Shown: positions 1 through 5,181 of the stretch, piece after piece
Layout of the letters: each line of letters begins with the position of its first letter
Numbering within the stretch: the stretch's first letter is position 1
From: G020354025 sp964621455
GTDB taxonomy: Bacteria > Fidelibacterota > Marinisomatia > SCGC-AAA003-L08 > TS1B11
DNA length: 5,181 bases
NCBI GenBank assembly: GCA_964621455.1
Contig: CAZULW010000124.1
Location: 1 to 5,181, forward strand
Reading direction: 5' to 3'
Made by a program: the position numbers and the translations under genes
Notes under the pieces: generated by a model
Told to the model about the DNA's origin: nothing
Databases searched by the model: none
What the model saw: the letters and a program-made list of their open reading frames with translations, nothing else

Positions 1-49
1 GTTGGCAGTTGGCGACGTGCCACGGACTATGAGCAACGGACCACGGAGA
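1..49. repeat. Degenerate heptanucleotide tandem repeats
   Basis: The bases divide cleanly into seven 7-mers: GTTGGCA, GTTGGCG, ACGTGCC, ACGGACT, ATGAGCA, ACGGACC, ACGGAGA. Two subfamilies are visible, GTTGGCN and ACGGANN, with ATGAGCA and ACGTGCC as diverged members. The array ends one base before the stop codon of the PIN toxin gene and runs off the window edge, so its full length is unknown. Degenerate heptamer arrays between genes are known in some bacteria, for example the short tandem repeats of cyanobacteria. No function is evident here. Confidence 0.6.
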
Positions 50-50
50 G

Positions 51-470
51 TTATCGGTCATCCAGGCTCTTGCGATAAACCTCCACGAATTCAACCGGGG
101 ATACCACCCTGACCCTCCGGCGGCGATTTTCAGGGTAGTGTCTGACGTTGCCGGTGACCAGGTATTCGGCCCCTCCCGCCAGGGCAATTTCCAGGAAAGG
201 CTCGTCGCTTTTATCCGGCAATCCTGCATAAAGCGGCACAGGAACAACCAGGTAACCCGAGGACTCCACCTCATCGAGCAGAGCATCGACGTTGTTACGA
301 TTAAAGGAGAATTCTGGTCGTAAAAGCACCCGACGGTACTCCCATAGAATGCGGGCGTCGTAGCAGAGATTAAGTGTCCCAGATAATACCATATGTGTGA
401 TCTCACCCGGCACTCCATAAGGATTCAGGAATCCAGATACAAGGACATTGGTATCAAGAACGACTTTCAC
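51..470 (-). CDS. PIN-domain toxin of a type II toxin-antitoxin pair
   Basis: This 139-residue protein covers a complete single PIN domain, a Mg2+-dependent ribonuclease fold. It looks like the 'putative toxin, PIN family' group (COG1569 type). The first strand ends in the expected LDTN (D6, T7, N8). A conserved acidic residue lies in ILWEYRRVL (E44), and the acidic cluster DKSDEPFLEIAL supplies D86 and D89. It is followed by the family's VTGN (T106 to N108) and RHYP. No key residue is missing, so the toxin should be active. The start is GTG, chosen because it places LDTN at the usual distance from the N terminus. GTG shares GTGA with the antitoxin stop, a 4-nt overlap typical of coupled translation, with a weak AGGGAA upstream. 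The gene ends in TAA. By family analogy it cleaves RNA and is held in check by the upstream antitoxin; its RNA target cannot be read from the sequence. Confidence 0.9.
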   Translation of the reverse strand: MKVVLDTNVLVSGFLNPYGVPGEITHMVLSGTLNLCYDARILWEYRRVLLRPEFSFNRNNVDALLDEVESSGYLVVPVPLYAGLPDKSDEPFLEIALAGGAEYLVTGNVRHYPENRRRRVRVVSPVEFVEVYRKSLDDR

Positions 471-754
471 TCAGGGCGTTCCCTGCGGACTTCCTCGATT
501 ATGGCATTTATCTCTTCCAGTGTCATGGCATCGAGACCCATCTTCAGCGCACGCTGCTGCATGGCGTCCACCGCGGCCATGGCCCGGGCGCGACGGATGG
601 CCGCCAGGGTCTCCTCCAACTGGCCTTCCAGAACAGCCGACAGAATGGCGATGGGCTTGCCGTTGGACGTGACTACCAACTCTTTCTCTTCAGCAAGCTG
701 TCCCCAGACCTGGGCCGACTTACTCCTCAAGTCTCTTACGGAAACGAAGCGCAT
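467..754 (-). CDS. Phd/YefM-like antitoxin
   Basis: This 95-residue protein is the first gene of the toxin-antitoxin pair. Residues 1 to about 42 fit the Phd/YefM DNA-binding and dimerisation domain, with SVRDLRSKSAQVW near the start and VVTSNGKPIAIL at 27-38. The C-terminal half is helical and charged and contains GLDAMTLEEINAIIEEVR (73-90), the type of segment that wraps the PIN partner. The ATG at 754 was chosen over an in-frame GTG at 799. The ATG has a near-perfect Shine-Dalgarno (AAGGAGG, 759-765), while the GTG lies inside the promoter. The TGA stop overlaps the toxin start by 4 nt. By analogy with the family, the antitoxin and the antitoxin-toxin complex repress their own promoter; repeated sequences suitable as operators lie directly upstream. 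Confidence 0.88.
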   Translation of the reverse strand: MRFVSVRDLRSKSAQVWGQLAEEKELVVTSNGKPIAILSAVLEGQLEETLAAIRRARAMAAVDAMQQRALKMGLDAMTLEEINAIIEEVRRERPE

Positions 755-758
755 GACT

Positions 759-765
759 CCTCCTT
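759..765 (-). promoter_or_regulatory. Strong ribosome binding site that fixes the antitoxin start
   Basis: AAGGAGG lies four bases upstream of the ATG at 754. It decides the start in favour of a 95-residue antitoxin rather than a 110-residue one beginning at GTG 799. Confidence 0.8.
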
Positions 766-781
766 CTGCTATCTGCCAGCA

Positions 782-810
782 AGTATACACATATGTCACC
801 CAATATGCAA
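782..810 (-). promoter_or_regulatory. Sigma-70-type promoter of the toxin-antitoxin operon
   Basis: On the minus strand, TTGCAT (810-805) serves as -35 and TATACT (787-782) as -10, separated by exactly 17 bases. The match to TTGACA/TATAAT is good, and the region is clearly A/T-richer than its surroundings. Transcription would start near 775, leaving a leader of about 20 nt that contains the Shine-Dalgarno. The spacer contains the perfect 8-bp palindrome ACATATGT (789-796), a plausible core for repressor binding. Confidence 0.65.
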
Positions 811-837
811 CACAATACGGTACACGTTACGGTTCAC
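790..837 (-). repeat. Four degenerate 12-bp tandem repeats over the toxin-antitoxin promoter (candidate operator)
   Basis: Reading the minus strand from 837 in steps of 12 gives GTGAACCGTAAC, GTGTACCGTATT, GTGTTGCATATT and GGGTGACATATG. Neighbouring units agree at 9, 9 and 8 of 12 positions. Two units lie upstream of the -35, the third contains it and the fourth lies in the spacer. Such spacing would place bound dimers on roughly the same face of the helix. Autoregulation by the antitoxin is the expected mode for this family, so an operator role is an inference from position and repetition. Confidence 0.45.
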
Positions 838-876
838 AAGTCGTTGAATTTGCTGCTGTATGACCCGGGTATCTTC

Positions 877-907
877 GGGACCCCCGCGTGTTTCGCGGTG
901 AAGTCCC
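877..907 (-). terminator. Possible hairpin at the 3' end of the peptidase transcript
   Basis: Nine bases past the peptidase stop codon, the minus strand can form a two-part hairpin. The outer stem is GGGAC (907-903) with GTCCC (881-877), and the inner stem is CCGCG (898-894) with CGCGG (888-884) around an AAACA loop. The two are joined by an asymmetric internal loop. No run of T follows, so it is not a classical intrinsic terminator. It could protect the 3' end or slow the polymerase before the toxin-antitoxin promoter. Low confidence. Confidence 0.3.
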
Positions 908-916
908 TGCGGCCTT

Positions 917-3004
917 CTAAGGCTTGCCCCCCAGGTGCCGGGCAAAGAAATCAGCGGCGGCGTGGTAGGCCTCCAGCCACCGGCGGTGCAGCAGAAAGCT
1001 GTGCACCTCGTCAGGGAAGATGAGCTGTTCCACCTCCACCCCCTGCCGGCGCAGACTTTCCACCAGGTCAACCGTTTCGGTGAAGGGCACGTTGCGGTCG
1101 TCGTCGCCGTGGATCACCAGGACCGGTGACCGCCAGTCCTCGATGTAAGCCATGGGCGAGGACTCAAAGGCAAGGCGGGCCAGCTCCGGCCTTTTCAGGG
1201 GGTCGTAGCCGGGGGCAAAGTTGGGGATCACCAGATTCCAGTCGTGTACGCCGTGCAGGTCCACCCCGGCGGCGAACAGGTCGGAGGCCCTGGCCAATCC
1301 CAATGCGGTAAGGTAGCCGCCGTACGATCCACCCCACAGGCCGATACGGTCCGGGTCCACGTCCGGCCGGCTGCGCAGGTAAAGGCCCGCCCCCAGCACG
1401 TCGTTGAACTCGCTGGCACCCTGGGCGCCATAGTTGAGAGCCTCCCGGAACTCCAGGCCATAGCCGATGCCGCTGCGAAAGTTGACCGACAGTACCACGT
1501 AGCCCCGGCTGGCCAGGTACTGGTTCAGGGCATAGGCCTTGTGGTAGTAGCCCCCGTAGTGCCAGCCCAGCAGCATCTGCCGCTGGGGCCCGCCGTGGAG
1601 AAAGAGGACGGCCGGCCCCGACCGCAGCGTCGGGGGGCGGGTATTTTTCGGCAGGAACAGCTGGCCGTGGATGCGCATTCCGTCGGCGGCGGAGAAGATC
1701 ACCTGCTGGGGTTCGACCAGCTCCCTTGTGGGGAAACCGGCGGGAATCGTGCCCGGGGCCAGCTCACGGGGCTTACCTCTACCGACAATAACAGCAGCGT
1801 GGGCGGGGCGCGTGGCCGTGGAGCGCAGAAACACCAGGGCCTGGCCGTCGCCGGCCATCCTGGGACTCCATTCGATGCCCTTCCCGGACGTGACCTGACG
1901 GGGCTTACCGCCCTTGGCTGGCACCCGCCAGACGTGGCGGCGATCAATATCACCCTGGTTGGAGGAATAGATCATTTCCTTCCCGTCAGAACTTATGGAT
2001 ACGTGCTCCACCTCAAATTCCCCCGGGGTCAGCAGGAGCGCCTTGCCGCCCTTGACCGGCACCGAGTACAGGTGGGTCCAGCCGTCGCACTCCCAGGGAA
2101 AGACCAGGCGGTCTCCTGCGGCCCAGAACAGCTGGTTCCGGGCAACAATCCCCCGGAAGGCGCTGCCAGGCCCCTCATTCGCCTGCCAGACCATCCGCCC
2201 CTCGCCGGTCGCTGCGTCCGCCACCCAGATAGACCACGGCTGGGCCGTGCGCTGCGGGGTAAAGGGCACCCGCTGCCGGTCGGCCGGGATGCGAATGAAG
2301 GCGATACGCCGGCCGTCGGGAAACCATACGGGCCTGCCATCCACATCCACGCTGGGGGCCATATATCGGACTTTCCTGGTCTCCAGGGTATAAATCCCGA
2401 TGTAGCTGTGGCTGGCGCGGCCGTTCACGAAGGCCAGCTGCGACCCGTCCGGCGACCAGCGCAGCGACCAGCTACTGCCCCGAGCCTTGACCAGCTGGAG
2501 GGCCTTTTCACTGGTATCGAAAGGCGCCCACCAGATTTGACCCTTCTTGATAAAGGCGATGCCATCGCCCTTTGGTGAAGCAGCCGGTGCGGATCCTTCC
2601 CCCAGGCGCAGAGGTTCGCCGCCCCGGGCCGGGATCATCCACAGCGCCTGCTCTACGCCCTCGGGATCACTGAGGGGGTTGGGGTATCCACCCAGCCGGT
2701 TGGGGCCGCCGCCCCGGACGTAAACAATCCATTCCCCGCCGGGCGTCCACGAGAGCGAAGAGACAGCCTGGCCGTCATCTTCGGTATAGGCGGTGATGGC
2801 CCGGCCTTCATATTTGGGGGCCTCGGCCACCCAGATATTGCGCACCCCCTGGTCGTTCAGGACCCAGGCTGCCTTTCCGCCCTTGGGAGCGGCTGCCAGG
2901 TCGAAGGGGAAAGGTGCGCTCATGATCTGCTCAAGGGTGAACGACTGGGCGTGGATGGCTCCGGCTAAAAGCAGGACGAACAGCCCACTGAATTTCCTGC
3001 GCAT
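917..3004 (-). CDS. Exported S9-family serine peptidase (prolyl oligopeptidase/dipeptidyl peptidase type)
   Basis: This 695-residue protein has the two-domain layout of S9 peptidases, which cut short peptides from or within oligopeptides. Residues 1-19 are a Sec signal peptide (MRRK, then a hydrophobic stretch, likely cleavage after IHA), so it acts in the periplasm or outside. Residues of about 25-430 form a beta-propeller of TolB/WD-like repeats, with blade signatures such as SWTPGGEWIVYV (85), RWSPDGSQLAFV (182), VWFPDGRRIAFIR (226) and SISSDGKEMIYSS (336). The C-terminal alpha/beta-hydrolase has the HGGP oxyanion element (470-473). The catalytic triad is complete: S560 in GGSYGG, D636 in HGDDDRNVP and H668 in DEVHSF. 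The ATG start has AAGGAGG 8 bases upstream. It lies 25 nt after the amidohydrolase gene, so the two are probably co-transcribed. Exact specificity (dipeptidyl, acylaminoacyl or oligopeptidase) cannot be read from the sequence. Confidence 0.93.
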   Translation of the reverse strand: MRRKFSGLFVLLLAGAIHAQSFTLEQIMSAPFPFDLAAAPKGGKAAWVLNDQGVRNIWVAEAPKYEGRAITAYTEDDGQAVSSLSWTPGGEWIVYVRGGGPNRLGGYPNPLSDPEGVEQALWMIPARGGEPLRLGEGSAPAASPKGDGIAFIKKGQIWWAPFDTSEKALQLVKARGSSWSLRWSPDGSQLAFVNGRASHSYIGIYTLETRKVRYMAPSVDVDGRPVWFPDGRRIAFIRIPADRQRVPFTPQRTAQPWSIWVADAATGEGRMVWQANEGPGSAFRGIVARNQLFWAAGDRLVFPWECDGWTHLYSVPVKGGKALLLTPGEFEVEHVSISSDGKEMIYSSNQGDIDRRHVWRVPAKGGKPRQVTSGKGIEWSPRMAGDGQALVFLRSTATRPAHAAVIVGRGKPRELAPGTIPAGFPTRELVEPQQVIFSAADGMRIHGQLFLPKNTRPPTLRSGPAVLFLHGGPQRQMLLGWHYGGYYHKAYALNQYLASRGYVVLSVNFRSGIGYGLEFREALNYGAQGASEFNDVLGAGLYLRSRPDVDPDRIGLWGGSYGGYLTALGLARASDLFAAGVDLHGVHDWNLVIPNFAPGYDPLKRPELARLAFESSPMAYIEDWRSPVLVIHGDDDRNVPFTETVDLVESLRRQGVEVEQLIFPDEVHSFLLHRRWLEAYHAAADFFARHLGGKP

Positions 3005-3029
3005 AACGGTTTCCTCCTTCTTTTAGCAG

Positions 3030-4685
3030 CTACTGTTTACCGGTCCACCCCGGCCCCTTGACAAACCGCCCCGGCGTGGCGCCGGTGTGCTTCCCGTCCT
3101 TCAGCACCTGCACGCCGTTGACGAAGACATGCACCACCCCGGTGGCGTACTGGTGGGGCTGCTTGAAGGTGGCGTGGTCGGTGATGGTGGCGGGATCGAA
3201 GACCACCACGTCGGCGAAGTAGCCGGGGGCCAGCAGGCCGCGCTGGTCCAGCTTCAGATTAGTAGCGGGAAAGTGAGTCAGGCGGCGGATGGCTTCCTCC
3301 AATGGGATGATCTGCTCTTCCCGGACGTACTTGCCCAGCAGCCGGGCGAAGGACCCGTAGGCGCGGGGATGGGGGTTGGTATTGAGGAACACCCCTTCCG
3401 GAGCCAGCGCTCCGGCGTCGGAGCAGAAGCTCACCCAGGGCAGGGCCACTTTTTTGCGGATGTTCTCCTCAGTCATCGAAAAGCGGACGGTGCCGATGCG
3501 GCTGTCGTCCCTGATGATCAGGTCCATGGCCGTCTCCTCGGGTGAGGTGCCCCACATGGCCGCCACCTCGGCCAGGGTCCTGCCGGTGAGATAGCGCAGG
3601 CTGTCCTGCCGGAAGCTCACCAGCAGGATATCCTCCGGCGGAATCATGTACATCTCGGAGACCAGCCGCTCCCGGACAGCCGGGTCTTTCAGCCGCTCTA
3701 CAAAGGCTTCATGCCCCCCTTCCTCAACCCAGGCGGGCATGACGTAGCTCAGGCCCGTGGAGCTGGCGTAGTAAGTGTAAATATCGGCGGTGACGGCCAT
3801 TCCTTCGACATGGGCCGCCTCCACCCGGCGGATCACCTCGTCCAGCTTATGCCAGTTCTGTTTCTTGGAGGCCTTCAGGTGGTAGATCTCGCCGCGGACG
3901 TTCGCCTCCCGCACTGTGGTGAAAAATTCGTCAAGCGCCTCGAAGATGTGGTCGCTTTCGTCCCGGATATGGGAGATGTAAAAGCCGTCGTACTCGGCGG
4001 CCGCGCGGGCCAGTTCAATAAGCTCTTCGGTGGGGGCGAAATTTGCCGGCACATACGGGAGCGAGGAACTGAGACCCACTGCCCCTTCCTCCATGGCCCG
4101 GCGCACGAGCGCTTTCATGCGCTCCAGCTCTTCCGGCGTGGCGCGGCGGTCTTCGTAGCCGATTTCGTGGATTCGCACGGTAGTAGCACCAACAAACGAG
4201 GCCACGTTGGTAGAGATGCCCTTGTCTTCCAGGAACTGGAGATACTCGCCCAGGGTGGTCCAGATGATGTCGTACTTGATATCGCCCTGGCGCTCGATCC
4301 GTCGCCTTCTCATGGTCTCGTTCAGAGGGCCCATAGAGGTACCCTCGCCCATGACTTCCAGGGTCACTCCCTGGCGGATGTCGCTCTGGCCGCGGCCGTC
4401 CTCGATGAGGGACTCATTGGCCCAGCTGAGCATATTGATGAAGCCGGGGGCTACGGCCATGCCGGAGGCGTCTATCTCAATGCGGCCCCGGAGGGTGTCC
4501 AGGTCACCGATGGCGGCAATGGTGTCTGCCTGGATAGCCACGTCCGTTACGTAAGGCGTTCCACCCGAGCCATCGTAGATAGTGCCGTGGCGGATGATGA
4601 CATCGTAGTCGTAACGTGGTATGCAGGCCGTTAGCAGAAATATAGCGAGTATACGCAAGGCAGTAAGCATGAACGATGATTTCAT
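3030..4685 (-). CDS. Lipoprotein amidohydrolase, D-aminoacylase-like, lacking the HxH motif
   Basis: This 551-residue protein belongs to the amidohydrolase superfamily and resembles N-acyl-D-amino-acid deacylases (COG3653 type). It begins with a lipoprotein signal peptide whose lipobox is LTAC (C21), so it is probably membrane-anchored outside the cytoplasm. The N-terminal small domain is standard (DVIIRHGTIYDGSGG, 28-42), and a matching C-terminal part includes GYFADVVVFDP (488-498). After VAPGFI, where the family normally has DxHxH, it reads NMLSW, so both histidines are replaced (L86, W88). The usual GNCG is GEGT (113-116). Other expected ligand positions are present: H239 (ISHIRDE), H269 (IYHLKASKKQNW) and D423 (CSDAG). 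It may therefore bind one metal rather than two, or have a changed reaction. The ATG at 4685 has only a weak purine-rich site upstream; an in-frame ATG at 4670 would shorten the signal peptide. It precedes the S9 peptidase by 25 nt, suggesting joint peptide or acyl-amino-acid breakdown. Confidence 0.85.
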   Translation of the reverse strand: MKSSFMLTALRILAIFLLTACIPRYDYDVIIRHGTIYDGSGGTPYVTDVAIQADTIAAIGDLDTLRGRIEIDASGMAVAPGFINMLSWANESLIEDGRGQSDIRQGVTLEVMGEGTSMGPLNETMRRRRIERQGDIKYDIIWTTLGEYLQFLEDKGISTNVASFVGATTVRIHEIGYEDRRATPEELERMKALVRRAMEEGAVGLSSSLPYVPANFAPTEELIELARAAAEYDGFYISHIRDESDHIFEALDEFFTTVREANVRGEIYHLKASKKQNWHKLDEVIRRVEAAHVEGMAVTADIYTYYASSTGLSYVMPAWVEEGGHEAFVERLKDPAVRERLVSEMYMIPPEDILLVSFRQDSLRYLTGRTLAEVAAMWGTSPEETAMDLIIRDDSRIGTVRFSMTEENIRKKVALPWVSFCSDAGALAPEGVFLNTNPHPRAYGSFARLLGKYVREEQIIPLEEAIRRLTHFPATNLKLDQRGLLAPGYFADVVVFDPATITDHATFKQPHQYATGVVHVFVNGVQVLKDGKHTGATPGRFVKGPGWTGKQ

Positions 4686-4750
4686 GGTTTATCTTTCTAA
4701 TAGGAATGGTGGCATGAATAGATCATGGAAGTACCTGGAATATGCATCCG

Positions 4751-4780
4751 ATAGCAGGGAATCGATATGGTCCAAGCCAA
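4751..4780 (-). promoter_or_regulatory. Weak candidate promoter ahead of the amidohydrolase-peptidase pair
   Basis: In the 122-nt gap between the selenoprotein stop and the amidohydrolase start, TTGGCT (4780-4775) and TGCTAT (4756-4751) could be -35 and -10 with an 18-base spacer. The match is modest. No clear terminator hairpin with a T-run lies between the two genes, so read-through from the upstream gene is equally possible. I see nothing else distinct in this gap. Confidence 0.22.
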
Positions 4781-4807
4781 TGCGATCCCGGGTATCATGT
4801 TCGGTTT

Positions 4808-5181
4808 TTATTCCAGCGCGGCCCTGGCGGCTGCCTCCAGCACCCGGTTGTCCAGACGTACCCGGTGGTCGGGATTGACGTACTGGAACTGAATCTCACC
4901 CTGCCGGTTCAGGATGAACACCGCCGGGACCGGCAGGACCCGTTTGTTGCGCGGGTTCTCCCAAGCCAGGCCGAAGGCCTTGCTCCCGGCCATGGTATGG
5001 TCCGACAGCAGAGGGAAAGTGAAGCCGCGCTGCTCAATGGTCTTTTTCGCATCGGCTGGCTTGTCGGCGCTGACGGCGATAAGCTGAAAGCCTATTTCTG
5101 TCAGGGAGGGCAGGATACTTTGCAGCTGACCCAGCTGCCGCATGCAGTGGGGTCACCAGCCACCGCGGTAGTAGACCAAGA
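4808..5181 (-). CDS. Peroxiredoxin-like selenoprotein with a UxxC active site (5' end outside the window)
   Basis: Reading the frame through a TGA at 5155-5153 as selenocysteine (U) gives 123 complete visible codons, starting LVYYRGGWUPHCMRQL and ending in TAA. The frame is unbroken on both sides of the TGA. The segment matches the AhpC/TSA peroxiredoxin-like pattern F/VYRGGWCPxCxxQL, with U exactly at the first cysteine of CPxC. Counting from the first visible residue, U is 9 and the partner Cys is 12. The rest follows the thioredoxin fold: the second strand FQLIAVSADKP, then FPLLSDHTMAGSKAFGL, the cis-proline region VLPVPAVFIL, the strand GEIQFQYVNPDHRVRL, and a C-terminal helix. It should reduce peroxides or disulfides through a selenenyl-sulfide intermediate. 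The N terminus, perhaps 40-60 residues in such families, lies beyond the window, so its location in the cell is unknown. Starting at the Met four codons after the TGA would remove the active site and first core strand. The alternative is a nonsense mutation or sequencing error at a Cys codon. Confidence 0.82.
5122..5138 (-). promoter_or_regulatory. Candidate bacterial SECIS hairpin
   Basis: On the minus strand GCAGCTG, loop GGT, then CAGCTGC form a perfect 7-bp stem. The stem begins 15 nt and the loop 22 nt after the TGA. Bacterial SECIS elements sit inside the coding region just after the UGA, with a small apical loop about 16-37 nt away and a G among its first loop bases. A GGU in the loop is the feature SelB recognises in E. 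coli fdhF. All of these fit. One caveat is that it is built from CAG-CTG codons (Gln-Leu), a self-complementary pair that could form a stem by coincidence. Confidence 0.68.
5153..5155 (-). other. In-frame TGA, predicted selenocysteine codon
   Basis: The codon lies between TGG (Trp) and CCC (Pro), in the context GGW-TGA-PHC, where homologous redox proteins carry Cys. The antitoxin gene ends in TGA. The 551- and 695-codon genes contain no in-frame TGA. A genome-wide reassignment of TGA is therefore unlikely, and context-dependent recoding is the best reading. Confidence 0.8.

Noticed and set aside
467..799. A longer antitoxin starting at GTG 799
   Set aside because: That start lies between the -35 and -10 of the promoter, and the added residues do not resemble the family. 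The ATG at 754 has a strong Shine-Dalgarno.
1244..2578. A 444-codon open frame on the plus strand
   Set aside because: It lies wholly antisense to the S9 peptidase gene, whose domains and catalytic triad are clear. Its translation shows no recognisable domain and is an antisense shadow common in GC-rich DNA.
3711..4634. A 307-codon open frame on the plus strand
   Set aside because: It is antisense to the amidohydrolase gene and has no family resemblance of its own.
864..4796. The shared 10-mer CCCGGGTATC in two intergenic regions (864-873 and 4787-4796)
   Set aside because: Several 10-base repeats are expected by chance in a window this size, and the flanks diverge quickly. The position after two stop codons is suggestive but too weak to call.
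4808..5143. A 111-residue protein starting at the ATG at 5143
   Set aside because: This start lies within the active-site helix, right after PHC. It would lack the first core strand and the redox motif, and family motifs continue upstream in the same frame.
5153..5155. TGA as part of a reassigned genetic code (Trp or Gly)
   Set aside because: The antitoxin gene uses TGA as its stop in a tight overlap, and the two long genes have no in-frame TGA. Gly or Trp at the catalytic Cys position would also make little sense.

Overview
All five genes in this 5.2 kb window lie on the minus strand, so transcription runs from position 5181 towards 1. The DNA is GC-rich over the enzyme genes and visibly more A/T-rich around the small genes at the low-coordinate end. 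A lipoprotein signal and a Sec signal peptide on the two large enzymes point to a bacterium with an envelope-exported peptide-degrading system, probably Gram-negative. The amidohydrolase variant resembles ones I associate with Bacteroidetes-like and other environmental lineages. The sequence alone does not settle the species.

Layout in transcription order: (1) positions 5181-4808 hold the 3' part of a peroxiredoxin-like (AhpC/TSA, thioredoxin-fold) protein, cut by the window edge. Its N-terminal redox cysteine is replaced by an in-frame TGA, giving Trp-TGA-Pro-His-Cys. A perfect 7-bp hairpin with a GGU loop begins 15 nt after the TGA. This is the layout of a bacterial selenoprotein with a UxxC active site and its SECIS element. 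A start-to-stop gene caller would begin the protein at a Met just after the active site and miss it. (2) After a 122-nt gap comes a lipoprotein amidohydrolase of the D-aminoacylase type (4685-3030). It lacks the usual HxH metal-binding pair. (3) Twenty-five nucleotides further on is an exported S9 (prolyl oligopeptidase/DPP) family serine peptidase (3004-917), probably in the same operon. (4) After 162 nt containing a possible hairpin, a good sigma-70-type promoter and four degenerate 12-bp tandem repeats, there is a type II toxin-antitoxin pair. It consists of a Phd/YefM-like antitoxin (754-467) and a PIN-domain toxin (470-51) with a GTGA overlap. (5) The last 49 bases are degenerate heptamer repeats.

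The amidohydrolase and peptidase plausibly act together on peptides outside the cytoplasm: the peptidase releases short peptides, and the amidohydrolase may act on acylated or unusual (D-) amino-acid derivatives. The selenoprotein is a thiol-redox enzyme and may or may not share their transcript. The toxin-antitoxin pair has its own promoter and appears to be an independent module. No RNA gene, CRISPR array or insertion sequence was seen, and no gene-free stretch exceeds 300 bases.
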